This document shows positions 1 to 6,503 of a stretch of DNA of 22,568 bases, in pieces. The stretch lies in contig JAISIO010000118.1 of NCBI GenBank assembly GCA_031262005.1, positions 1 through 22,568 of the forward strand, in the 5' to 3' direction. How positions within the stretch are numbered: position 1 is the first letter of the stretch; the number at the start of each line of letters is the position of its first letter. The position numbers and the translations under genes are program-made. This DNA is from Bacteroidales bacterium. Its GTDB lineage: Bacteria > Bacteroidota > Bacteroidia > Bacteroidales > UBA1715. Below the pieces are notes generated by a model that searched no databases, had not been told where the DNA came from, and saw nothing but the letters and a program-made list of their open reading frames with translations.

Positions 1-291
1 AATGCTTCACAAGGGCAAAAAAAGACGTTTTTGCTTGCGCTGAAATTTGCCCAATATTTTGCCGTAAAAGAAAAGAAGCAGATGTTCCCTATCCTACTGT
101 TAGACGATTTGTTCGATAAATTGGACAAAGAACGCACGCAAAAAATTATTGATTTAATTGGCAGCGACGATTTTGGGCAAATATTCATAACCGATACCAA
201 CAAACTACTATTACACTCCTTTTTTGAGACACACAAAGAGCATAGCAGTTTATGGGTGTTGGAAAATGGAGAATTGAAAGTGGAAAATTGA
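1..291 (+). CDS. recF: RecF, DNA replication and repair protein, C-terminal part (5' end outside window)
   Basis: RecF is a cytoplasmic SMC-like ATPase that binds single-strand gaps and helps load RecA with RecO and RecR. Only the last 96 residues are present, and the frame is open from base 1. The text begins with the ABC-type signature region ASQGQKKTFLLALKFAQ, followed by the Walker B/D-loop motif LLLDDLFDKLD and then a short switch region around FITDTN. This order (signature, Walker B, D-loop, C-terminal strand) is that of RecF. The stop is TGA at 289-291, which shows that TGA is used as a stop in this genome. The downstream partner often found after recF in this phylum is not here; an MNT nucleotidyltransferase follows instead. 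Identification is secure; the gene is truncated only by the window edge. Confidence 0.93.
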   Translation, partial: NASQGQKKTFLLALKFAQYFAVKEKKQMFPILLLDDLFDKLDKERTQKIIDLIGSDDFGQIFITDTNKLLLHSFFETHKEHSSLWVLENGELKVEN

Positions 292-380
292 AATTTTTCC
301 GGCAATAGAAAAATTACACAACTTTTTGAGCAATGAAGCCAACCTGTAATAATTGAGATTATGGTCTCAATCAGCGAGAT

Positions 381-668
381 ATGCACACCATAGTGAGTAT
401 TCTGAGTAACTACGACGAAGTAAAACAAGTGCTCATTTTCGGAAGTCGTGCTAAAGGTAGCTATCATACGGGTAGCGATATAGATATGGCAATTATGGGC
501 AATACCGTGTGGGACGAAACATTACGAAACATTAAAAACGATTTCGATGACAGCTCATTACTGTACAATGTAGATATAGTAAACTTTGAAACTTTGACCA
601 ACGAGGATTTAAAAAATCATATTCTTCGAGTGGGTAAACTTATCTATTCCGTTGATGCGCTAAAATAA
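381..668 (+). CDS. MNT-type nucleotidyltransferase domain protein (orphan, possibly with damaged start)
   Basis: Minimal nucleotidyltransferase of 95 residues. The active-site motif is complete: GSRAKG (G21, S22), then DID with D33 and D35, and a third aspartate at D65 in VDIVNF. Members transfer AMP or another NMP to a protein or RNA, and many are antitoxins that AMPylate a HEPN RNase partner. No HEPN gene is next to it: recF lies upstream and ctc downstream. The codons before the ATG at 381 read DYGLNQRD, which resembles the usual N-terminus of the family, and an ATG at 333 is in the same frame, but a TGA at 354-356 separates them. The gene is therefore either restarted at 381 or has lost its native start by a point mutation. 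The fold assignment is firm; activity and partner are unknown. Confidence 0.82.
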   Translation: MHTIVSILSNYDEVKQVLIFGSRAKGSYHTGSDIDMAIMGNTVWDETLRNIKNDFDDSSLLYNVDIVNFETLTNEDLKNHILRVGKLIYSVDALK

Positions 669-700
669 TGGTTAATGGTTAATTAATCAAAAATAATCGG

Positions 701-727
701 TAATTGTTAATTGTTAATTGTTAATTA
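701..727. repeat. Tandem heptamer repeat TTAATTG, about four copies
   Basis: Units lie at 701-706 (first base missing), 707-713, 714-720 and 721-727, the last ending in A instead of G. A looser relative of the same word occurs at 669-690. The array abuts and supplies the possible -33 element of the ctc promoter. Confidence 0.8.
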
Positions 728-739
728 ATGCTATCTTTG
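711..739 (+). promoter_or_regulatory. Probable ctc promoter (Bacteroidota type)
   Basis: TATCTTTG at 732-739 matches the phylum's -7 consensus TAnnTTTG in every fixed position. A TTG at 711-713 lies 18 bases upstream, close to the usual -33 spacing. Transcription would start near 746, leaving a leader of about 70 bases before the ctc start at 815. Confidence 0.7.
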
Positions 740-814
740 CGCACTCAAAAAATAAAGTATTAATCGTGTAATGGACAACGACAGTTGTAAGTAGCACACA
801 AAACAAAAAGTATT

Positions 815-1399
815 ATGCTTAGTATTGAATTACAAGGAACAAAGCGAACAACAGCGTGCAACGCTGAAACAAAACAAAGTCGTGCAAACGGTAACATACC
901 ATGTGTATTGTACGGAGGTGAAGAAAATGTGCATTTTTCAATAAATGCAATTGCATTTGAAAAAGTGTATATCACTCCAAATGTATATGTAGTAGAATTG
1001 AACATTGAAGGAAAAAAACACAAAGCTATCATAAAAGATATGCAATTTCATGCAACAACCGACGCTCCTATTCACGTGGATTTTTTAGAAATTGCCGAAG
1101 ATAAAGCGTTTACGGTAAAACTTCCGGTACAACTTATTGGTGTTGCCGAAGGTGTAAAAGCCGGTGGTAAATTGCAACAAAAAATGCGTAAACTTAAAGT
1201 AAACGGTTTGTTAAAAGATATGCCGGCAACTTTAGACGTAGAAGTTTCCAAATTAACAATCGGACAATCGGTAAAAGTTTCTACCTTATCATTTGCCGGA
1301 TTGACTATTTTAGACCCACAATCAGCAGTTGTATGCTCTGTGAACCTTACTCGTTCGGCTGCTCGTGCTATGCAAGAGGCTGCTAATGCAAAAAAATAA
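815..1399 (+). CDS. ctc: 50S ribosomal protein L25/general stress protein Ctc
   Basis: Binds 5S rRNA in the large ribosomal subunit. The protein has 194 residues, the long Ctc form with two domains: an N-terminal L25 domain of about 90 residues (including KQSRANGNIPCVLYGG and the HVDFLEI strand) and a C-terminal TL5-like beta domain from about residue 95 (KLPVQLIGVAEGVKAGG onward). The tail is rich in alanine and lysine, as is common in this family. The ATG at 815 gives the expected start MLSIELQGTKR. The gene lies 87 bases upstream of glyA, and the gap contains a long inverted repeat. A promoter-like box at 732-739 fits expression of this gene. Identification is very secure. Confidence 0.95.
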   Translation: MLSIELQGTKRTTACNAETKQSRANGNIPCVLYGGEENVHFSINAIAFEKVYITPNVYVVELNIEGKKHKAIIKDMQFHATTDAPIHVDFLEIAEDKAFTVKLPVQLIGVAEGVKAGGKLQQKMRKLKVNGLLKDMPATLDVEVSKLTIGQSVKVSTLSFAGLTILDPQSAVVCSVNLTRSAARAMQEAANAKK

Positions 1400-1400
1400 A

Positions 1401-1465
1401 TTAGACACAAGACAATTAGACACAAGACCGATAGATTAGAAGAAGTCTATTAGTCTTGTGTCTAA
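1401..1465. repeat. Direct and inverted repeats of TTAGACACAAGAC between ctc and glyA
   Basis: The 13-base word occurs directly at 1401-1413 and 1416-1428 and inverted at 1453-1465. Between the inverted arms a second stem forms from ATAGA (1431-1435) and TCTAT (1446-1450). The transcript could fold into an 18-pair two-part stem with a 10-base loop. No T run follows on the plus strand, so it is a poor terminator in that direction. It may be a processing or attenuation site, or simply an intergenic repeat. Confidence 0.75.
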
Positions 1466-1486
1466 AAATCTAAAAATCTAAAGAAA

Positions 1487-2764
1487 ATGAATAAAGATAC
1501 TAAAATATTTGAATTAATAGAGAAAGAACATCAACGTCAATTGCATGGCGTTGAGTTGATTGCATCGGAGAATTTCGTAAGCACACAGGTTATGGAAGCC
1601 ATGGGTTCATGTCTTACCAACAAATATGCCGAAGGCTATCCCGGTAAACGCTATTACGGCGGTTGCGAAGTGGTGGATAAAATAGAGCAGTTGGCAATAG
1701 ACCGCGCAAAACAATTATTCGGTGCAACATGGGCTAACGTGCAACCCCATTCGGGCGCACAAGCAAATATGGCGGTACTTATGACCGTACTCAAACCTGG
1801 CGATACGTTTATGGGATTTGACCTTTCGCACGGCGGACACTTATCGCATGGTTCTCCGGTAAATTCATCGGGATTATTGTATCGCCCTGTAGCGTATAAA
1901 GTGAACGAAGAAACCGGACGTGTGGATTATGATGAAATGGAAAAAACGGCTTTAGCTGAAAAACCCAAATTGATTATTGCCGGAGCTTCAGCCTATTCTC
2001 GTGATTGGGATTATGCTCGTATGCGCCGAATTGCCGACAGCGTAGGTGCTATTCTTATGGCTGATATTGCCCACCCCGCAGGTTTAATTGCTACCAGTTT
2101 GTTGAATAATCCGTTTCCGCATTGCCATATTGTAACTACCACAACTCACAAAACGTTGCGAGGTCCACGTGGTGGTTTAATTTTGATGCAAGAAGATTTT
2201 GAAAATCCATGGGGATTGACCACACCAAAAGGAGAATTGAAAACCATGACACAATTACTCGATTTTGCGGTATTCCCTGGAATACAAGGTGGTCCGCTTG
2301 AACACGTTATTGCAGCAAAAGCAGTAGCATTCGGCGAAGCTCTTACCGAAGAATATGCGCAATATATGAAACAAGTGCAGTTAAATGCCGCTGTTATGGC
2401 AGACACATTTATCAGCAAAGGCTACAAAATTATTTCGGGTGGAACCGATAATCACTCAATGTTGATTGATTTGCGCACCAAATTCCCTGAAATGACCGGA
2501 AAACAAGCTGAAAACACATTAGTACAAGCCGATATTACTATCAATAAAAACATGGTGCCATTTGATAGCCGCACTCCATTCACTACATCGGGTTTCCGTG
2601 TGGGAACAGCAGCTATTTCAACTCGTGGCATAAAAGAGCCTGAAATAAAACAAATAGTTGAATTTATTGACAATGTGCTTTCAAATCCTCAAAGCGAAGA
2701 GGTAATAACTAAAACTCGCAAAAAAGTGAATGATTTAATGGCGCATTATCCGCTGTTTAAATAG
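1487..2764 (+). CDS. glyA: Serine hydroxymethyltransferase
   Basis: PLP enzyme that converts serine and tetrahydrofolate to glycine and 5,10-methylenetetrahydrofolate, the main source of one-carbon units. At 425 residues it has the normal family length. Recognisable landmarks are the N-terminal HGVELIASENF, YAEGYPGKRYYGGCE, the serine-rich PHSGAQAN segment, the ADIAHPAG segment, and TTTTHKTLRGPRGG with the PLP-binding lysine at residue 222. The C-terminal part keeps TPFTTSGFRVGTAA. The gene follows ctc on the same strand and ends just before a strong terminator at 2810-2846. It is expected to be cytoplasmic and essential or nearly so. No anomalies seen. Confidence 0.97.
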   Translation: MNKDTKIFELIEKEHQRQLHGVELIASENFVSTQVMEAMGSCLTNKYAEGYPGKRYYGGCEVVDKIEQLAIDRAKQLFGATWANVQPHSGAQANMAVLMTVLKPGDTFMGFDLSHGGHLSHGSPVNSSGLLYRPVAYKVNEETGRVDYDEMEKTALAEKPKLIIAGASAYSRDWDYARMRRIADSVGAILMADIAHPAGLIATSLLNNPFPHCHIVTTTTHKTLRGPRGGLILMQEDFENPWGLTTPKGELKTMTQLLDFAVFPGIQGGPLEHVIAAKAVAFGEALTEEYAQYMKQVQLNAAVMADTFISKGYKIISGGTDNHSMLIDLRTKFPEMTGKQAENTLVQADITINKNMVPFDSRTPFTTSGFRVGTAAISTRGIKEPEIKQIVEFIDNVLSNPQSEEVITKTRKKVNDLMAHYPLFK

Positions 2765-2809
2765 TCTTTAGACCACGATTTTAGCAAGATTTAATAGATT
2801 GGCAGGATT

Positions 2810-2846
2810 AACCTGTTAGGTTTTTGAAACCTAACAGGTTTTTTTG
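2810..2846 (+). terminator. Rho-independent terminator after glyA
   Basis: Perfect 14-base-pair stem: AACCTGTTAGGTTT (2810-2823), three-base loop TTG (2824-2826), matching arm at 2827-2840, then five Ts. It ends the ctc-glyA transcription unit. Confidence 0.9.
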
Positions 2847-2867
2847 TGAGGCAAGCGTGCGAAAATT

Positions 2868-3107
2868 GTAGAGACGTAATGCATTACATCTCCAGCCGTT
2901 TCAAGCAACGCGAAGAAAGCACCTATACCGAATGTTTCGTTGCTTCGCCCGAAAGTAGGGGGCGAATATTTTCGACCCTGCAATGCCCAAAATATGAACA
3001 AGGCGGAACATATTCCGCCCCTACATTGCATTGCGTACCGAACAGCAATAACACAAAAAATGAATACTTGGTGTTTTAGTGCTGTCATAATTGTAATTAT
3101 GCAACAG
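2868..3107. repeat. Cluster of palindromic intergenic repeats (REP-like), gap 2765-3197
   Basis: This gene-free stretch holds several palindromes in a row. 2871-2892 is a near-perfect palindrome around AATGCATT with GAGA/TCTC ends. 2903-2910 (AAGCAACG) pairs with 2938-2945. 2955-2978 and 3002-3025 are inverted, diverged copies of one palindromic unit with the core GTAGGGGCGGAATAT. 3082-3107 has CATAATT/AATTATG arms extended outward by CTGT/ACAG. Short ORFs on either strand here are low-complexity readings of the palindromes, and I see no gene. Confidence 0.65.
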
Positions 3108-3128
3108 TAGAAAACTTCAGAAAATATC

Positions 3129-3180
3129 GTTTCGGATCCGCTCAACGACCGAACGGTTAGTGATAGAGCAGAGCCGAAAC
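3129..3180. repeat. 52-base inverted repeat, copy 1
   Basis: Ends are GTTTCGG and its complement CCGAAAC; inner parts CCGCTC and GAGC.GAG also pair in part. A second copy of identical length, aligning without gaps and followed by the same bases CATATTT, lies at 19247-19298. Both sit between convergent genes and directly after a T9SS cargo gene, so they could act as two-way terminators. Confidence 0.75.
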
Positions 3181-3197
3181 CATATTTGTAAGACGCA

Positions 3198-3956
3198 CTA
3201 TTGAACTACAATCTTTGCAGAGTTAGTTCCATATTTTACCAGGTAGACTCCTTTTTGTAAACCCGCATCTGCGGAAAGGGTATTTGTTTCACTGGTGTAA
3301 TTTCCTACAACACTACCGGTTAAGTTATAAACGGTGGCCAAACCTATTGTCTCAGCACTTTCGATATTTAAAACTCCGTTAGCATAATAAACTTGGTCTG
3401 TTGTGGCGGTTACGTCACTTATTCCAGTTGGATCTTTAGATAAAATATCTTCAGGTTTAAGATCAGGATTATTACTAAATACAACGAACTCATAATCTTT
3501 TAGATTTAATATTATACCGTCAGTAATCATACCTTCGTCCATCATAACAGAAATTGATGGCTCACTCCAACCAAGAAAATTTGCTACGCGAATTGACGGA
3601 ATAAATGTCACGCTTCTTACATCGCTATATTTTTCAAATTCTATACCATTATATAAATAAACAAAATTAGAAATAGACATTGCCGTTTGAAGCATATCTG
3701 CTTCAGTGTTAATAAAATGCTTTTCATCTCTATATTCTACTACAAAACTAAATTTATTAGTAGAATTATTTATAAAAACTACAAGACTATCGATTTTATA
3801 AACATTGTTTTTTAATTCCCATACTATATCTCCTTCTTCTGTTTCTAAGTCTATAGAAGATATAGCACTCATGATAAGCCGATCTGAATTCTGACCATAA
3901 CCAACCATTGTTCCTATGCCTAGCACAAGAGACAATAAAATAATAAATTTTTTCAT
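3198..3956 (-). CDS. Small secreted protein with T9SS C-terminal sorting domain
   Basis: 252 residues from the ATG at 3954-3956; this start puts a standard signal peptide (MKKFIILLSLVLGIGTMVGYGQ) at the N-terminus, while the longer reading would add nine unlikely residues before it. The last 75 or so residues form a type A T9SS sorting domain: GVLNIESAETIGLATVYNLTG, a turn region, then LQKGVYLVKYGTNSAKIVVQ. The middle (about residues 25-170) is not a family I recognise. It contains alternating beta-strand-like segments and, near SDVRSVTFIPSIRVANFLG, no catalytic motif. The protein is probably exported to the periplasm by Sec and across the outer membrane by T9SS, then anchored or released. 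The gene stands alone, convergent with glyA and separated from the cassette upstream by 500 non-coding bases. Confidence 0.85.
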   Translation of the reverse strand: MKKFIILLSLVLGIGTMVGYGQNSDRLIMSAISSIDLETEEGDIVWELKNNVYKIDSLVVFINNSTNKFSFVVEYRDEKHFINTEADMLQTAMSISNFVYLYNGIEFEKYSDVRSVTFIPSIRVANFLGWSEPSISVMMDEGMITDGIILNLKDYEFVVFSNNPDLKPEDILSKDPTGISDVTATTDQVYYANGVLNIESAETIGLATVYNLTGSVVGNYTSETNTLSADAGLQKGVYLVKYGTNSAKIVVQ

Positions 3957-4210
3957 AACTTTAAATTTTTTTAATAATAACATTTATAATTTTTTACAAA
4001 CAGAACACTCCTTAACTCGTATTGTTTTTGTTGTATAACGAATACGGAGAGCAATGCTTCCACTCATACAATAATCGACAAATAAACTCACATTATGGTT
4101 GATTTTTGTTGTCTAAGATTACTATAATCATGGTGTTTTTTTACCATTCTCACTAACGTAAGGAGAAAAGTAAACAAAAAAATGTCCTTCAACAGAATAT
4201 TTCTGCTCAT

Positions 4211-4420
4211 ATACGCACATAAAAAAAGGCGAGGACTGTAACTTATTATTTGTTGCTGAGGTCTTCGCTACCAAACTATCAAATAAATGAGTAAAGCCCA
4301 CGCCAAACAGCGTGAGCGTTATCAACTTTACTCTTGATAGTTTTTTGAAAATTTGCGAAGTTTTCAGCAACAAGATGTAAGCTATAACGCTTTTTCCGAA
4401 ATGTCTTATAATGTGCGTAT
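4211..4420. repeat. Large imperfect inverted repeat / structured element of about 210 bases
   Basis: Nested complementary arms, from outside in: ATACGCACAT 4211-4220 with 4411-4420 (10 pairs); TTGTTGCTGA 4250-4259 with 4364-4373 (10 pairs); CTTCGC 4263-4268 with 4355-4360 (6 pairs); AAACTATCAA 4273-4282 with 4334-4343 (10 pairs); GTAAAG 4291-4296 with 4326-4331 (6 pairs); and an apical hairpin CACGC 4299-4303 with GCGTG 4310-4314 around a six-base loop. Weaker pairing (aaaaaggcg with cgcttttt) joins the outer arms. All arms are in the right order for one long branched or bulged hairpin. It could be a decayed miniature transposable element or a structured RNA. The whole gap 3957-4457 otherwise holds no gene I can support. 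Confidence 0.75.
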
Positions 4421-4457
4421 TACTTGTACGCTTGTTTTTTGCTTATAATTGAGGGTT

Positions 4458-5132
4458 TTAGAGGTTTAATTCTTGTTGTAATAATTCATATATTTCTGTC
4501 CAATCTTTTGAGTACAATTTTGTAGTTTCGTCGGCAAGTTTGGTGTAGGTATTCGACGTGTAGTAGCGGTCGGCAGCTTCCAATTCATTCATATTGTAAT
4601 CTATCATTAACGCTTGCAGTACAGTATCGTCGGTATGAAACACAATGCTATCTATTTTCGCTTTGTGAAGTTCCAATACTTGCAAAGATTGTGTGGTGCA
4701 AAAGCAAATTTGATGCGATGGATTGTATACAAGATTTTTCAAAAATTGTTCTTTTGAAATTATTCCATTAATATAATCATCTATTTCTGTTGCAATTTTA
4801 TCGTTCGCCACAGGACCTTCCACTATATCGTAATCGTGTACTTGTTGTTTCAATTTGTTTTTTCTGTTCAACACTACAAAATCCAACCATTCTTCGTTAT
4901 AATTGTCAAAATGAAGTCGTTTTAATTCATCGTCAATTAAAGCAAATTCGTCAAATTCAAATTCGCTGACAATAGGCATAGTTTTGTTCCATCGAGCAAC
5001 TCGTTCTGCCATTGTTATAGCTTGATCGTGCAATTTTGTTACATAAAAACCTCGTCCGAAATCTTTCCCAAATTTACATTTATTGAGGTCTATGTGCTCA
5101 ATCGGCATATCGCTTCCGTGGTATACTTTCAT
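4458..5132 (-). CDS. DUF3990 family protein, ADP-ribosyltransferase-like, probable toxin
   Basis: 224 residues. The N-terminus MKVYHGSDMPIEH and the following FGRGFYVTKLHDQA (residues 25-38) are the hallmark of DUF3990, placed in the ADP-ribosyltransferase fold group: H5 in YHGS and Y30 in GFY correspond to the first two positions of an H-Y-E/Q type NAD site. DYDIVEGPVANDKI (99-112) and HQICFCTTQSL (139-149) are also typical of the family, with Q140 a candidate third position. No signal peptide, so cytoplasmic. The start ATG overlaps the stop of the upstream DUF3791 gene by one base (TAATG), which suggests coupled translation. The pair resembles a toxin-antitoxin cassette; which partner neutralises which is inference. 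The substrate is unknown. Confidence 0.83.
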   Translation of the reverse strand: MKVYHGSDMPIEHIDLNKCKFGKDFGRGFYVTKLHDQAITMAERVARWNKTMPIVSEFEFDEFALIDDELKRLHFDNYNEEWLDFVVLNRKNKLKQQVHDYDIVEGPVANDKIATEIDDYINGIISKEQFLKNLVYNPSHQICFCTTQSLQVLELHKAKIDSIVFHTDDTVLQALMIDYNMNELEAADRYYTSNTYTKLADETTKLYSKDWTEIYELLQQELNL

Positions 5133-5380
5133 TATCGCATTCCTCCGTTACTTACACAAACTTTATATATATCTCTGATAGCCCAATAAGGGTTATCAAT
5201 ATGTAATGCCCACCAACAATCGTTCAAATAATCCATTCCGCCATATTGTTTCAAATACAAATAGGCTTGCTGTCTATTCATTTTATAGGCGCGCGCAAAT
5301 TTTGTAATAATGAATGCCATAAAGCCCACTTTGTTTTGTGTTTCTCTATCAAGCTCATATTTGTGCGACACTATCTCCAT
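5132..5380 (-). CDS. DUF3791 family small protein, probable partner/antitoxin of the DUF3990 gene
   Basis: 82 residues, rich in aromatic residues. The segment VGFMAFIITKFARAYKM followed by QAYLYLKQYGGMDYLNDCW and a helical end (WAIRDIYKVC) fits DUF3791, a small helical family repeatedly found directly upstream of DUF3990 genes. A helix-turn-helix-like reading of the middle is possible but not certain. It is the first gene of a two-gene unit and its TAA stop shares a base with the next ATG. No signal peptide. No promoter matching the phylum consensus could be placed confidently upstream; the next gene on that side (5637) is divergent, leaving 256 bases of AT-rich DNA between them. Function is inferred from context only. 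Confidence 0.8.
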   Translation of the reverse strand: MEIVSHKYELDRETQNKVGFMAFIITKFARAYKMNRQQAYLYLKQYGGMDYLNDCWWALHIDNPYWAIRDIYKVCVSNGGMR

Positions 5381-5636
5381 AACAATTATCTTTTAACACG
5401 CAATACCAAAGAGGATGCTCTAAAAATTTCTTTTTTCTTTTATATTTTCCACAAAAGCCAAAATGCTTTAAACCTCTGTAAAAAAATCCTTCCAAAGTAC
5501 GTTTATTTTTCTCAAAAAAACAACACTTTTTTAGAAATCAGTGTATTATTGCTTTCATTCTACTTAATCATTAAAAATCTTCCAAAAATCACACGTCAAG
5601 ACAAATTTGTGTATTTTTACAAAAATTTTTACCGAT

Positions 5637-6446
5637 ATGAACTACCAAACTCTCTGCCTACAAGCCTGCGACATTATAAAAGAAGTGGGCGCATACGTGC
5701 GCACCGCCGGCAAAAACCTAACGTGGAATCAAATAGAAACAAAAGGAACAAACGATTTTGTAACCGAAATCGACAAAGGTGCCGAAAAACGTTTGGTTAC
5801 CGCTTTATCGGAATTGCTACCCGAAGCCGGTTTTATAGCCGAAGAACAAACGAGTACCAAACGGGGCGACATATTTAATTGGATTATTGACCCTATTGAC
5901 GGCACAACGAATTTTATTCACGGCTTGCCGCCTCACGCTATTAGCGTTGCCCTGCAACAAGCTAATGAGCTGGTGATTGGAATTGTATATGAAATCTCTC
6001 GCGATGAATGTTTTTACACATGGAAAGGCGGAAAATCGTACTGTAACAATCACGAAATCCACGTTTCCGACGTACAAACTGTTGATAAAGCATTGATTAT
6101 TACAGGATTCCCCTACAATGACTATTCGCGAATGGAGGCATTTGAAAAAACGATGAATTATTTTATGAAACACTCACACGGATTGCGCCGTCTTGGTTCG
6201 GCAGCCACCGATTTGTCGTATGTAGCCTGCGGACGTGCTGATGCCTTTTATGAATACGCCTTAAAACCTTGGGACGTTGCTGCTGGTGCAATCATTTTGC
6301 AAAACGCAGGCGGCGAGGTGATGAATTTTTCAGGTAATGCAGATTGTGTTTTTAGCGGCGAACTGATTTCGTGTAATGGAAATTTAAAAGCAGAATTGCT
6401 TGCTATTATACAGCCAATAATGAATAGTAAACAAGTAGACGAGTAG
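5637..6446 (+). CDS. Inositol monophosphatase family protein (SuhB-like)
   Basis: Mg-dependent phosphatase of sugar phosphates such as myo-inositol phosphate, 269 residues, the normal length. Visible motifs: TKGTNDFVTEID (35-46), the metal ligands E69-E70, DPIDGTTNF (85-93), RRLGSAATDL (184-193) and PWDVAAG (211-217). The ATG at 5637 gives MNYQTLCLQACDII; upstream in-frame starts would add a stretch of low-complexity sequence unlike the family. The last codons (NSKQVDE) fall in a GTAGAC-rich stretch that looks like intergenic repeat DNA. A glycosyltransferase follows after 57 bases on the same strand. Physiological substrate cannot be told from sequence: inositol phosphate, another sugar phosphate, or a 3'-phosphonucleotide are possible. 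Confidence 0.93.
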   Translation: MNYQTLCLQACDIIKEVGAYVRTAGKNLTWNQIETKGTNDFVTEIDKGAEKRLVTALSELLPEAGFIAEEQTSTKRGDIFNWIIDPIDGTTNFIHGLPPHAISVALQQANELVIGIVYEISRDECFYTWKGGKSYCNNHEIHVSDVQTVDKALIITGFPYNDYSRMEAFEKTMNYFMKHSHGLRRLGSAATDLSYVACGRADAFYEYALKPWDVAAGAIILQNAGGEVMNFSGNADCVFSGELISCNGNLKAELLAIIQPIMNSKQVDE

Positions 6447-6503
6447 ACAAGTTTACGAGGTTACAGAGGTTAATATAATGTAGGGCGAAAATAACAACAA
6501 GTA

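Noticed and set aside
4128..4373. 81-codon ORF on the minus strand
   Set aside because: It runs through the arms of the large inverted repeat, has no recognisable domain or signal, and its composition follows the hairpin; better explained as non-coding.
5246..5636. Long plus-strand ORF and upstream starts before the inositol monophosphatase gene
   Set aside because: They overlap the DUF3791 gene or add AT-rich low-complexity residues; the family N-terminus begins at the ATG at 5637.
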